From Coptis chinensis (taxonomy: Eukaryota > Streptophyta > Magnoliopsida > Ranunculales > Ranunculaceae): DNA of 64,000 nt. Positions 23,966 through 35,239 of this stretch are shown piece by piece; the stretch's first letter is position 1, and each line of letters begins with the position of its first letter. Below the pieces are notes generated by a model that made no database searches, had not been told where the DNA came from, and worked only from the letters and a program-made list of their open reading frames with translations. Location: the NCBI GenBank assembly GCA_015680905.1, contig CM027377.1:89905454-89969453 (forward strand). Direction: 5' to 3'. A program made the position numbers and the translations under genes.

Positions 23966-25232
23966 TGATAGGGTTATATACTAAAAGCATTACTTTTGTA
24001 TTAACTCTAATTCTTTATATTTTGAATGAGAATCATATGGGCAAATGTTATGCATATTATATATGTTATTAGTTATATGCATGTGTCTAATACTTTATGT
24101 TGTAGATGATATGGTGTGAACACACAGAAAATCATATCATCAGTACCTTATAAAGTATAAATAATCGTTCACAACCTAGATGGATTTGGACAAACCATTA
24201 GTACGATTGTAGTATAATCTGGTATTAGTCTATCTTGACTATAGGATTATACTAGTACACTTTGTGTGTATTGAACAGGACCAAGTGAGGTTGTTTCTCT
24301 TTATACTGACTATATAAGAGAACAAATGCCTCTGTTATTATGGATGCTTGTTCTCCTAATCAGGATATAATATCAGGCACTTACATGCATTGTACATTGC
24401 TTTAAATCATCAATGAGTGAGATTCATTTGTGAATCAACAAACTCGATGGATTGGGTAATGACATTGTATGTAAGGTGTGCTATTGATAATAGAAGGAAT
24501 CCATGTCCCGCAAGAAGTCGGGTTGATGATGTCCCCTTGAGGAGCTCAAAAAGATTGTCATGTAAACCTTGCAGGTGGATTTATTCCGACATGACAATGA
24601 GGTTGAGTTGTACTACTCAAGGACATAAGAAGTTGATTAATGTAGTTGTCAGTAACTTGACTTAATCAACGGACATTCGGTATCTTAAACACGGGGAGAT
24701 CAACGAGCATATAATATGGAGCCCATAAACACTAACACGTAATTTGGGATTAGGGCGGTAGTACAACAATGGCCTTTAATGGAATACGCCATTTGTTAAC
24801 GGACTTGGGCCGTGTGTTCTGGGCGAACATGGGAAGCCCAAGCCTGTCATAGGAGGCCCAACCCTAATTTCTCCTCATGGTCCCTGTTGTAGCCTATAAA
24901 TAGAATACTCTCTTTCTGGCCGAAATTCACTATTCACTATATTAGAAAAAGAGGCAAGGAAAGATAGATCCAAAATTAGATCTAGCTTTGAGAGAAAGAA
25001 GGGGATTGGTAGATCGTTGCCCACACAACGTCCAATCTATTCTGAAGGAATACAATAGAAGATTAAGGGGTTGATTTTGGATTTGATAAAGCTTTGATTC
25101 TCAGAGATTACATCTAAGCGGATTCTTAAAAGGTATGTTCTCTATCCAAAATCGTGAGAACCCCATTGATTCCGCTGCGCGTAGGTTCTCGCAGTTTGTA
25201 GAAATATTCATTCTGAAATAACGGTTCCTACA
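23966..25232 (+). repeat. Solo LTR F (1267 bp)
   Basis: It starts TGATAGGGTTATATACT and ends GGTTCCTACA. The flanks are gtgac (23961-23965) and gtgaa (25233-25237), a 5-bp target duplication with one mismatch. No internal domain or primer site follows. A TATA-like 'cctataaatag' lies near 24893. It interrupts the gag-protease region of element B. A second, inverted copy (G) is at 29927-31194. Confidence 0.75.
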
Positions 25233-26102
25233 GTGAATGCCTTAATCTCTTGGGTTTTAAGGTTTTGAACTTTTTGGCTAGGCAATAAACTTTTTTGGGT
25301 TTTATCTTGGGCTAACAAGTTTAGAAATTGTTGCATGGATGCTAGGATAGTTAACCAAGATAGGTGGTCTGCCACTATGGTGGGCTTATCTGTTTGGACA
25401 GTAGTTGATGGTGTAATGGGAACTAGGTTTGTTTGGTTCTTGATAGGTGGGTTTTGATAATTCTAGTTAAATTGGGATGGAACCAATGCTCTGTTCTGAT
25501 TGTTATAGGTACCTTGTCCTTGTCCTTGTTTGAATGTATTTGTTGGTTTGTCGAAACTTGGTGGTGTTTGGTTTTGTGGAATGTTGGTCCATGCGAAGTT
25601 TGGATGTTGTCTCTATGGTGCATTTGGTACATTGAAAACACATACTTCTTCTGACTGAAGTGATGATAGGTATGTGATCAAAGGACAGGTGGCATCAATA
25701 TGATTTAAGCTCAGACAGAAATTGCGTGGTGAAGTATTTACATTCATGACATGATGAGGGTTTTGGTATTTTTGTTTGGTTGTGAGGGTCTCTATCTTTC
25801 TTGTGAGGGTTCTAATTAAGGTTTTGATTTCTGGATCTAATTTCACCTAAAAAATACCAATAGCCTTAGATGTACTAGGTTGGACTATTCTAGAATTGTT
25901 TATGTCACCCCAATGGGTACTCTTTTCAGCTTGGTTTCCAAGAAAAGTTAAGGCTTCAGATGCACCTCTATCAAAAAAATTATCATTACTTATGTTGTCA
26001 AGGGTTACTTTGTGTTATGGGAGAAGGCCTTTGAAGAAACATTGGACAAAAGTGGATTTTTCTAGTTTATGGTGAGGACATGAATAGAGTAGGTCGGAGA
26101 AT
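25233..26102 (-). pseudogene. Element B gag, C-terminal part
   Basis: The minus-strand frame at 25846-25613 begins MKLDPEIKTLIRTLTRKIE. It holds the zinc knuckle 'NFCLSLNHIDATCPL', whose first cysteine has become arginine in 'SPRNFC'. A capsid end, readable as 'LEKSTFVQCFFKGLLP', lies at about 26020-26090. A Gln/Asn-rich tail follows the knuckle (25641-25423). The gag N-terminus is lost where element C begins. Confidence 0.75.
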
Positions 26103-26893
26103 TGATCAGTCCCAAAATGTGCATTTTATTACCTTTACAATGCTTTATATATGCCCTTTTATGCTTAATGAATAGACAACTTATAGCTTTTGCTACCGTT
26201 TGCAGGATACAGGCCATTTAGGAAGCATATTCCTAATACGTGCATTTGGGCACAAAAAGGATGGTTATTTACGCTGCTTGGGAAGATTCCAGCTTCAGAG
26301 CAAAGTTACCAGAAAGTCAAAGTCAAAAGTCAAATTCAAAAGTCAAGTCAACTTTCAAAGTCAAAGACTCAAGGCTGGAAGCTACTGACCCAGGGACGAC
26401 CAAAAACCAAATTAAAGACTTATAATATGTGGGCTTAGGTCAAAGGCCCATAAGTTTGTTTCTAGAAGGAAGTGTATAATTGTAAATGGTATCCTATATA
26501 AACCAAAGAGATGTAGAGAAATTCTAATTCAATATTTTAGGGTCCAAACCAATTGGTTTGTTAGGAGTAGAAACCCTATATCTAATTTTTGGTCATTAGG
26601 AGTAGGTTAAATGTTTTTAAATTAAATTGTTATTTCCTTATTTTCCATTTTCATGTTCTTTAAGCTTTAGTGTAAACCAAAGTTCTTAATCAATTCAATG
26701 CAAGTTTTCTAATAATTTCAATACAAGTTCTAAATCATTTCAATACAAGTCAAGATTGAGAGTAATTCCAAAAGCCAAATATGAGAGAAGAGTTACAAAA
26801 GTTAGTGTTTTATCCAACACAAACCTTCCTCTAAACAAAGAGTCTAAGTTGAACTTCAACACCGTTCTCACCACTACCAAAACTCATTCTTCA
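26103..26893 (+). repeat. Element C 5' LTR
   Basis: It starts TGATCAGTCCCAAAATGTG and ends CATTCTTCA, followed by AA and a primer-site-like sequence. It resembles the LTR of element B in plan (same TGATCAG start, 'ggtccaaaccaattggtt', TATA-like 'cctatataaacc') but is on the opposite strand. No partner LTR is visible downstream. Confidence 0.7.
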
Positions 26894-26895
26894 AA

Positions 26896-26908
26896 TGGTG
26901 CCACCGTC
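26896..26908 (+). promoter_or_regulatory. Element C primer binding site (degenerate tRNA-Asp)
   Basis: TGGTGCCACCGTC lies two bases after the LTR, as in element A. It resembles TGGCGCCGYTGCC with several changes, so a decayed tRNA-Asp primer site is likely. Confidence 0.55.
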
Positions 26909-26989
26909 ATGGATTCTTATGGGAAGAGGAAGATGGAGAAAATATCAACCATTAAACCTTTCTTCTTAATCTCCATTTCAATTTTTGTA

Positions 26990-27027
<38 letters not shown>

Positions 27028-28636
27028 CGCTACTGATGTTTCGTTTTTGTGTGTTTCCAATACTTTTCTACCCAAATGGAGCCTGACAGTAGCACGAGGA
27101 GACCCACCGAAACTTGCTGTAGAAAATAGAGTGCAAATGGAGAAAAAGGACACGCGCCCGCGCCTGCAACACTCGTGCCAACGTGCGAAATGAGCATGCG
27201 AACCATTTCCCCGCATCCGTGTGAGACACACACCCGCGAACCATTTCCCATCGGACGCGAAAGATATACAACCGCGCCTCCTTGGACCCGCACTGCGCCT
27301 CGTTTTTTCTAGATGAAGATTCTGTTGGCTCAGAATCTTCATATGTAAGTCTACATTAATATTTCATAGTTTTTTTAATTTAACTGTTAGTAGGTAAAAA
27401 GTAGATAGATTTACAAGTTTTTGAGTTTTCAAAAACCAAAAAAATTCAATTAAAAATGCATTTTAAAAATTAAAGGTTTTTATTAATTAAAATGAATTAG
27501 TAAGACATCAACAAGATTAAAAATTAAAAATTTAGTTTAGTAGCATGTTTAAGTTTAGTATTCATTAATTGTTGTCTATACATGTTTAGATTAAGATAAT
27601 ATCATATAAGTAATTCAAAAAATTAAATAAAAATAATAATTAGGTTAAACACAAAATAGTTTAAGCTATGGAAGTTTAGTCTTTTGGTTTAAGTTTACTT
27701 ACCAAGAGTTGGGGATTCAACCAACTTGGACCGGTTGGATGTGTGTGGCACGAAAAAGTAGTACCACGAGTGCACATTACAACCCAACTTGGGGGTTGAA
27801 GTTCCAATCTTCGACGAACACTTTCCAAACTTTTATGTATTTTGTTTAATTAAGTCATTAGTTAATTAAGTTAAACATAGTCATTAGGCAAAATTGTTTT
27901 AGGCCCACGAAGACAATCAATTGTAATTTATTGGCTTTGCCAATATTTCAACCTGACTTGTGGGTCTTAGTTAGATTAAACTTGTAATCGTAAGGAAAAG
28001 CTCAAATGGTGGGTTGACACGCAAGACACCAAACACTTCGTCAACCCACCACGTCGCCTTCACCCCAATGGTCGTGTACGAACACCTTGGGTGGTAATTT
28101 CTAAACCTCCTCGCTACAAAATATAAGATGATACTTATGTGTTAATAATAATGCTTGGATGATAATGTGATTTACATTTCAGTCTCGTCTTTACATTTAA
28201 CGCTAAGGCTAAACCCGAGTCATAAAAGAGCAAAAAGTGACCCACTTTAAAATGGACGTTGCATGAAATGATTGTTACATAGACCCAATTAAAAAGATAA
28301 ATCAACCAAGCATAGCCAATTTAGTCATGTCCATCAGGACAAACATCTAGCATGAACAAAGAGAGTAGTAAACTACCAGATTCCAGTGGACCAACCACCT
28401 TCCTCACTCCCCTCCCTCAGAAATACCGTGGGTGAGATTCTTGGTGGCACACCATCTGGTGAAGTAGTGATCTTCTCCCTCGACGTGTGTAGTTCCCAAA
28501 ACCTAGTTTCGCACCCATTGTTAAATTCAAACAAGGTATAGTTTCTAATCTATAGACATTGCATGCAAACTTTTCAAAAACTTCAAGGTCACAAATGAAT
28601 TTTTGTAGATTGTGCATCATTCTTGTTTGAACATCT
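26909..28636 (+). other. Element C leader region
   Basis: I see no credible gene. It holds a poly-T run (about 26992-27020), a GC-rich stretch at 27060-27310 with several overlapping short minus-strand frames that lack any domain, and AT-rich sequence. Confidence 0.5.
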
Positions 28637-29926
28637 ATGTCTTATCAATATGCATCGCAACCGTCATGAAATTATAATGCAAACCCAGAACCTTGTCCTT
28701 GTTGTGGTAGTCCATATCATTGGGCATCTCAATGCACATCATATATCGAGTTCAAGCCTTTTATGGAATATTCTTATGATTACGAACCTCAAATTTCAAA
28801 TTTCCCGAGTACCTAATACACGCATGAGTTTTCTAATCATGCAACCAATTCATGGAGTTCCATCACAGATAGTCAACCATCATTGATATATGCACCCGGT
28901 CAGTTAGAATATAGGTTCACTAACAGTCCATTACCATTCACATCACCATCCATTTCGAATTCATATTCCACTCCACCATTTATCAAAGACCAACTTTACC
29001 AAGCAAAGGTCGAGAAAACAATTCAAATACAACAAATAGCAAAGACCTTATCTTCTCTCCAATCTATTTTAATCAATACCACCTCAGAGACTAATATTCT
29101 TCCCACCAGTCCATAACCCAACCAAAAAGAGGAACAAGGTGTTGCTATAACAAAACCAATTGCTAAAACCCATCCTGATATTTTTGACCAATTAAAACCA
29201 CATCGCCATCCACTTAACTATCGTGTGAATTCCATATTCTATAATGATAACTATATACATGAGAACACTTCAACAAAAGAAACTCTAGAACCTATGTTGG
29301 AGAGTAACTCGACACACTTGGACAATGATAAAGAGGACAAAGAAAATGAAGTGCTTGGAGAAGATGATATAAATTATATAGTGGAAAGTGGATCTAATTT
29401 TAGTTTGGCCGTTAAAGACTTATCAATGGAACAAATTTGTGACATCCTTAATATTACCGATATGAACCACAAATTTGTGGAAATGTCAAAGTTAGATGAA
29501 GAGTTCCCTGAGTCCTCGAGATTATATGAGGAACCACCACCCGACCATCATTTCTCCGAGTTAACACCTCTTGAAAGCTAACCTCCATTCATAAAAAATC
29601 TACTAAATTCTGAGGACTGCACCACTAAACCATTTCAAAGAAACCTCAAGGTCGCACTTAAGCCAATTGCCTTTGAAATCCTTCATAATTTTCTAAACCT
29701 TTCCAGTAAAGAGACTTTGCCCAACATAGAAATTCTCGAGACTATCATGCCAGTTCAGAAAAGCCCCACATTGATTGAGGTACCAGGAAAAGAGGAAATA
29801 GAATCTAAAGTGGAATATGAGTTCTTGAGAGCATACAATGATCCCTTTATTCAAGTGGTTGAAAAACCCAGTTTGCCATATGTCACATCATCTAAGCCTT
29901 ATGAAGAACAACTACTACCACACTAA
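28637..29926 (+). pseudogene. Element C gag-like frame with stops
   Basis: One continuous frame of about 430 codons runs from ATG at 28637 to a stop at 29924-29926. It is interrupted by several in-frame stops (for example after MSYQYASQPS, and near 28814, 29114 and 29579). Near its start is a zinc-knuckle motif 'CPCCGSPYHWASQC'. It is followed by an aromatic and acidic stretch ('EFKPFMEYSYDYEP'), a Ser/Pro stretch, a likely helix ('AKVEKTIQIQQIAKTL') and a long acidic C-terminal part. Position and knuckle suggest a gag-derived protein. It differs from the gags of A, B and E. The frame ends at the first base before LTR G. Confidence 0.6.
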
Positions 29927-31194
29927 TGTAGGAACCGTTATGGTTTCGCCGAATAATTACTTAACCGAACAAAACACCCACACGCAGCGGAATAAGGGGT
30001 GTCACGGTTTGGTTAGAAATTTACCTTTAGATCGGCTAAGATAACTCTGAGAATCCAATAGCTATGAAATCAACAACCTCTTGATCTTCTGTTGTATTCC
30101 TATCAATAAATTAGACGTTGTGTGGGCAACGATCTACCAACCCCCTTCTTTCTCCCTTGGCCTATCTCACTCACAAAGTTAGAAATGAATTCAGATATAC
30201 TTTTCTTTCCTCTCTTTTTCAACCAATGAAAATAGTGAATTCGGCCAGGAGAGAAGGGTTTGTTTTTATAGGCTACAATAGGGACAATGAGGAGAAATTA
30301 GGGTTGGGTCTCCTGACGGGCTTGGGCTTCCTATGTTCGCCCATAACACATGGCCCAAGTCCGTCAACAAATGGCTTATTCCACTAAAGGCCATTGTTGC
30401 ACTACCACCCTAATCTCAAATTACGCGTATGAGCTCCATATTATATGCTCGTTGATCTCCCCGTGTTTAAGATATCGAATGCCCGTTGATTAAGTCAAGT
30501 TACTAACAACTACATTAATCAACTTCTTATGTCCTTGAGTAGTACCACTCAACCTCACTGTCATGTCTGATTAAATCCACCTGCAGGGTTTACATGATAG
30601 TCCCAATGAGCTCCTCAAGGGGACATCATCAACCCGACTGCCTGCGGGTCATGGATTCCTTCTATAATCAACATCACACCTTACATACAATGTCATTACC
30701 CAATCCATCGATTTTGTTAATTCACAAATGAATCTCACTCATTGATGATTTAAAGCAATGTACAATGCACGTAAGTGTCCGTTATTTTATCCGGATTAAG
30801 AGGACAAGCATCCAAAATAACATAGGTGTTTGTTCTCTTATATAGTCAGTATAAAGAGAAACAACCTCACTTGGTCCTGTTCAATACACACAAAGTGTAC
30901 TAGTGTAATCCTGTAGTTAAGATAGACTAATACCAGATTATACCTACAACCGTACCAATGGTTTGTCCAAATCCATCTAGGTGGTGAACGTTTACTTATA
31001 CTTTATAAGGTACTGATGATATGATCTTTTGTGTGTCACCACACACCATATTATCTGCAATATAAAGTATTAGGCGCATGCATATAACTAATAACATATA
31101 TAATATGCATAACATTTGCCTATATAATTCTCAATCAAAATATAAAGAATTAGAGTTAATACAAAAGTAATACTTTTAGTATATAACCCTATCA
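29927..31194 (-). repeat. LTR G (inverted copy of LTR F)
   Basis: Read on the minus strand it starts TGATAGGGTTATATACT and ends GGTTCCTACA, 1268 bp, like LTR F. The flanks (actaa on the left, gatgc on the right) do not match, so there is no target duplication. The left neighbour is element C and the right neighbour is element D, so it marks a junction between unrelated elements. Confidence 0.75.
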
Positions 31195-32574
31195 GATGCA
31201 GCAAACGATGCAAATGATGTAGTCTTTGTGCCAAAAGGTTATTGACATCACTCCTAACCAAAAGAATAACAATACAGGCGTGTTTCCAGGTCAAGCAGTG
31301 CCTAATCCAAAGTCAACAAACACCGCCTTCAAAATAAACAGTATTCAATGTAATGGTAATATAACCCCATGGAACCTACAAGCAGTCACTACCCTTCGTT
31401 CAAGTAAAGTAGTTGATAAAAAAGTAACTATGCCTGAAGATCGCCCGAAACAGAAGTTGAAAATGAAACCATACCGAATACTGTTATAGAAACTGAAGAC
31501 CCTACAACTGTAGAAGTTCCAGTCCAACCACAACCAAAAGGTACAACCTTACTAAATACTACTATAGAAATTGATGATCCTACACCGGTAGAGGTTCCAA
31601 TATGGACACCGAGATGGAAAATGGCTAAAGATAAAGCAAAGACTAATAATACTTTTGACCCTTATGCTAAATATAGAGATAAACCACTGTATCCCCAAAG
31701 ACTAATTGTGTCCAAAAAGGACACAAATTTTGATGAGATTATGGAAGTGTTTAAAAATTTGACTATAAACCTACCTTTTCTAGATGTTATAAAAAATATA
31801 CCTGGACACGCTAAGTTTCTAAAAGAGTTGTGCACCAAGAAGAGGAAAACCAACATACCCAACAAAGCCTTCTTAACTAAACAATATCCCTCTTTATCTA
31901 AACATAAGAAAATTATTAAGTACAATTACCCTGGTCGTCCTACTGTATAATGCACCTTTGGAGATTACTTCATAATAACTGCTCTATTAGACCTGGGGGT
32001 GAGTGCTAACTTACTCCCTTTTTATTTATATAAACAACTAGGTCTAACAAAACTTCAAGCAACCAAAATAACTTTACAGTTAGCTGATCGTTCTATTAAG
32101 TATCCCAAGGGTATAGTTGAAAATATTCTCGTTAAAGTTTAGGATTTTTACTATCTAGTTGACTTCGTTATTCTCGACACAGAAGTTGCTCATGATTCTA
32201 TTCCCATCATCTTAGGGCATCCTTTCTTGGCAACCGCCAATGCCTAAATCAATTGTCGGGATGGCTCAATGACTCTTTCTTTTGGAAATCTTTCTGTGGA
32301 AGTTAACATATTTAGACAAAAGTAGGGACAACTAGGTTTGCCTGTAGAAGGAGAAGTGAAGTCCATTGAGAGTTTTGAACTTCACATTAGTGTGGCTGAC
32401 GCTTTCATCCCTACACTTGTAGATGCCCCTCTAATGGAAGAAGACAAAGATCACAATTTCTACTCCCTAGACGTAGATAACATCGAGGAAGATTTCCTTC
32501 GACTCTTTTGCAACCCTTTTTTACCACCTCGCGAGTCCCCTCCTATTGACTCCATTCATCCCTTGACGCCATGA
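31195..32574 (+). pseudogene. Element D gag end and protease
   Basis: The frame starting at 31226 (MCQKVIDITPNQKNNNTG) shifts near 31450-31480. It continues through 'VEVPVQPQPKGTTLLN', the pre-protease linker 'NFDEIMEVFKNLTINLPFL' and the active site 'LLDLGVSANLLPFYLYKQL' near 31985-32040. The active site normally reads DLGAS. Then come 'ITLQLADRSIKYPKGIVEN' and 'PIILGHPFLATANA'. Single stop codons interrupt at about 31948, 32140, 32245 and 32323. The tail (32338-32574) is acidic and ends PLTP. Confidence 0.8.
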
Positions 32575-33020
32575 CGAAAGAAATTTTTTTCACCCTCTAT
32601 CCCAGTGATTCTTCTGACCCACCTATTGAGGAATGTCTTGTATATCTCAAAGCCTTTGATGATATAGAACTAAGACCACTAGTTGAACACCATTCACCCA
32701 CCTCACATCCCCATGTCACTCATTCACTTTCCATCACGAATGTTCCTCGCCCTCCACCTTTTCAAAGAACCATTGAGTTTGCACTTGACCTTCTTGATTC
32801 TCCTGTGCTTCATGATTTTCTAAACCCTCCTGATACGGAAATAATACCCAAGGACAAGCCACCAGACACTTTTTCATTTTTTCTATTCCATCCTTCTAAA
32901 ACTTATCCACATCCCACGTATTTTCCAAAACCATCTATTTTCTCACACTCATTCACTTGGACACCCTTTCGTTCAAAGAAGAAAAAGAAGGTGCATACTC
33001 CGTTACGCTCTAGGACCTAG
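32571..33020 (+). pseudogene. Element D extra ORF after protease (unknown)
   Basis: The 149-codon frame begins MTKEIFFTLYPSDSSDPP, contains 'TIEFALDLLDSPVLHDFL' and 'KTYPHPTYFPKPSIF', and ends in a lysine-rich patch running into the hairpin at 32979-33051. Its start overlaps the previous frame's stop by four bases. The mirrored copy in element E (58232-58688) is clearly homologous. It takes the place where reverse transcriptase would be. I recognise no domain. Confidence 0.6.
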
Positions 33021-33051
33021 AGCGTAACGGAGCATGCACCTTCTTTTTCTT
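32979..33051. repeat. Near-perfect inverted repeat (36-bp arms)
   Basis: Arms 32979-33014 and 33016-33051 are reverse complements with one mismatch, separated by a single base. The centre reads 'cgctctaggacctagagcg'. A (TA)n run follows at once. Element E has only one arm equivalent at about 58190-58232, so the second arm arose in D. Confidence 0.9.
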
Positions 33052-33059
33052 ATATATAT

Positions 33060-34898
33060 ATATATATATATAGATAAAGTCTCAACTATCTGACTATAAA
33101 CGACTCATTTTATTATTCAGTGTACTCTATTCCAATCTAATGTTATGGGAGTACACCATTAAGGTAACAGGAAACTCCTTTTGGAGTGAGTGGTTGTAAG
33201 TGTCGGATTCTTAGTCCATGTTTCATGTGACTCACGCATTCATCAATTGCAGTTTTTCTTGTTGTTTGAGTAGTGTTTCTCTATGGAGTGAGTTTCATTT
33301 TTATTTCTTCTTCATAATTTTGCTTTTCTAAAAATCAAATATATAAAAACTAAATAAAATAAAAACATAAACATATATTAGTAAGTCTAGGGAATCTGAC
33401 TTTAAAAGTACAATACCACCTTTCTGGAGTATAGGCCAAACAAAAATTTTCAAACATAAAAAGAGTTTTCCAATTTTGTTTGGGGGTGGCATATTTTGGT
33501 ATTTCATTTCAAATTTTTTTGCCACCCTTTGTCTGTCATGTTTACTCTAGTAGAGTCTATGTTAGTTCGTACGTAATAGTTTAATTATACTTTATGTTAT
33601 CATATCATCTTTATAATATTTCTATTATAGGTACTGCCAATTTTTACCACGTTTCTATGGTAAATTCTTTATTTATCTCTTTACACTTTGAGGACAAAGC
33701 GTTTGATTGTTTGGGGGTGGGATAGAAATATTTGCAAAAATTAGGCACTTTTAAGATATAAATTACGCACTTTTCTTTATAAAATATTAAAAATAATAAA
33801 TATTATTTATACTAGGCACTTAGTGATAATGGTATTGTTCCCTTCTCCATGATGATATTAGTTTAGAAATCTCATGTAGTACTTGAATTAGGATTTAATT
33901 TTTGAAACTTAGAATAATATATAGGTAATAGTCATTGCATCTTTTCATGAACATCTTGCATGAGCATCTTTGATTGTACTTGGTAGTATTTTTCTGAGAC
34001 CTAGGTTAGAGTACTTAATACATATCGTGTGAGCATCTAGCCTAAAAGCTTCATAAGAGTGAAATATCTGAGTGATGACATAAGGGAGAAGTAAATTTCA
34101 AGTAGATAAATGACACATCCACTTGCTTGATCACCACACCATATCCTAAGCGAGAATTTAGGCCCTATTTAGATCGATATAGCCAGAAGCTCATACCTAT
34201 ATGAAATTTATTATCCGCTAGTTGTCCAACCGAGCTTTTCATTAGCCTTTTCACAAACCACAAATCTTTTACCCAATAAAACAAAATAAAAAACTAAAAT
34301 CAGCCAACCTATATGGATATGTCTGAGAAATAGAATGAGTGAATAAAAGAAAAGAGAAAAACCTGTGTAAACAAAAATTAGTTAGTTGCTTCAGAAAAAG
34401 AAAAGAAAAGAAAGCTTCCAAAAGGAAATAAAAATAAAAGTTAGAACTCCAAAAGTAGAATCAAAAGGAGTCAAAAGCCAAAATAAAGGCTAAGTATGGA
34501 GCAAAAAGTGTAGAAGCAAAAGAACAATATTTTCTCTAAGTTACATAATATGAAAACCCTATTTTCTCAGACTTGTCTTTTTGAATATCCATTGTCTTCC
34601 TTCTTTAACCAACACCTACGCCCCGTATCACCTAATAAAGACCTCTAGCTCAATTAGGAATAGGTTGGTGTAATAGTAAGTGGTAGATGTGTTTGATCGA
34701 TCTCGATTTTCTTGGATTGTCAATAAGATTGTGAGGAAATGTGTGCCCACTACACACTGGAGTTAGAAAACTTGAGTGGAAAAATTAGATTGTTATGTGT
34801 TTTGACACATTCCTTATAAGAACCTACTTAGGCACGCTACCCAAAAGTTTCAGAAATGGACCTGCCATTGCATTTCATATAATAGTTCAGTGTATAGC
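33060..34898 (+). other. Element D 3' UTR with two polypurine motifs
   Basis: No gene is visible. It holds the motif 'ttgtttgggggtgg' twice (33476-33489 and 33707-33720). The second is preceded by a stem-loop CTTTG/CAAAG (33686-33699). A purine-rich block at about 34370-34460 corresponds to those in A, B and E. Confidence 0.7.
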
Positions 34899-34993
34899 CA
34901 CTACTAAAAAAATGACATATTATGACGCTTGTTTTTTATATATCTTGACGGCTTTGTTAAAAACCGTCAAGATAGGTGTTTTAGTAATATTTT

Positions 34994-35235
34994 TATGACG
35001 GCTATTGCAACATTATGTCGTGTATGACACAAGCGTCACGAAATTATAATAAATTTATGACGGCTATCGCAACATTATGTCATGTATGACACAAGCGTCA
35101 AGAAAATATAATAAATTTATGACGGCTGTTGCAACATTGTCGTGTATGACACAAGCGTCAAAAAAATATAATAAATTTATGACGGCTGTTGCAACATTAT
35201 GTCATGTATGACACAAGTGTCAAAAAAATATAATG
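34994..35235 (+). repeat. CACTA-1 left subterminal tandem repeats
   Basis: Four units of about 60-63 bp repeat 'atgacggctrttgcaacatt', then 'gtatgacacaagcgtca', then an AT-rich link. Each unit carries TGACGG and, inverted, 'gcgtca'. Such subterminal repeats bind element-encoded proteins in known CACTA elements; binding here is inference. Scattered single copies (tgacgg, ccgtca, atgacg) occur in the right subterminal region, about 52560-52945. Confidence 0.8.
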
Positions 35236-35239
35236 GTAT

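Larger units (their letters stand above)
20774..26102 (-). mobile_element. Element B: internal part of a decayed Athila-like element
   Basis: This is the body of the gypsy element whose 3' LTR lies at 5086-5911. The LTR start TGATCA is at 20774-20779, next to a polypurine tract ('ccacccctaaa') and a stem-loop (20797-20816). A 3' UTR, a truncated reverse transcriptase, protease and gag follow in minus-strand order. Most of reverse transcriptase, RNase H and integrase is deleted. A solo LTR (F) sits between protease and gag, and element C cuts the gag at 26103. The 5' LTR of B is gone. Confidence 0.75.
31195..34898 (+). mobile_element. Element D, left part: gag-protease-only Athila-like element
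   Basis: Plus-strand order is the end of gag, protease, an extra ORF, a 3' UTR with polypurine motifs, then interruption by CACTA-1 at 34899. The element resumes at 52952 with its final polypurine tract and LTR. No reverse transcriptase, RNase H or integrase is found between protease and 3' UTR. The mirrored copy E lacks the same part, so the loss predates the duplication. The 5' end is missing at LTR G. Confidence 0.75.

Noticed and set aside
26756-27022. Plus-strand ORF ending in poly-phenylalanine
   Set aside because: It crosses the LTR end and primer site of element C and ends in a poly-T run, so it is not a gene.
27019-27342. Overlapping minus-strand ORFs of 67-107 codons
   Set aside because: Three frames are open in the same GC-rich stretch, none has a domain or codon bias, and the stretch lies in the leader of element C.
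34994-35235. CRISPR-like regular repeats
   Set aside because: The units are adjacent tandem copies without unique spacers and sit at a CACTA end in plant DNA.
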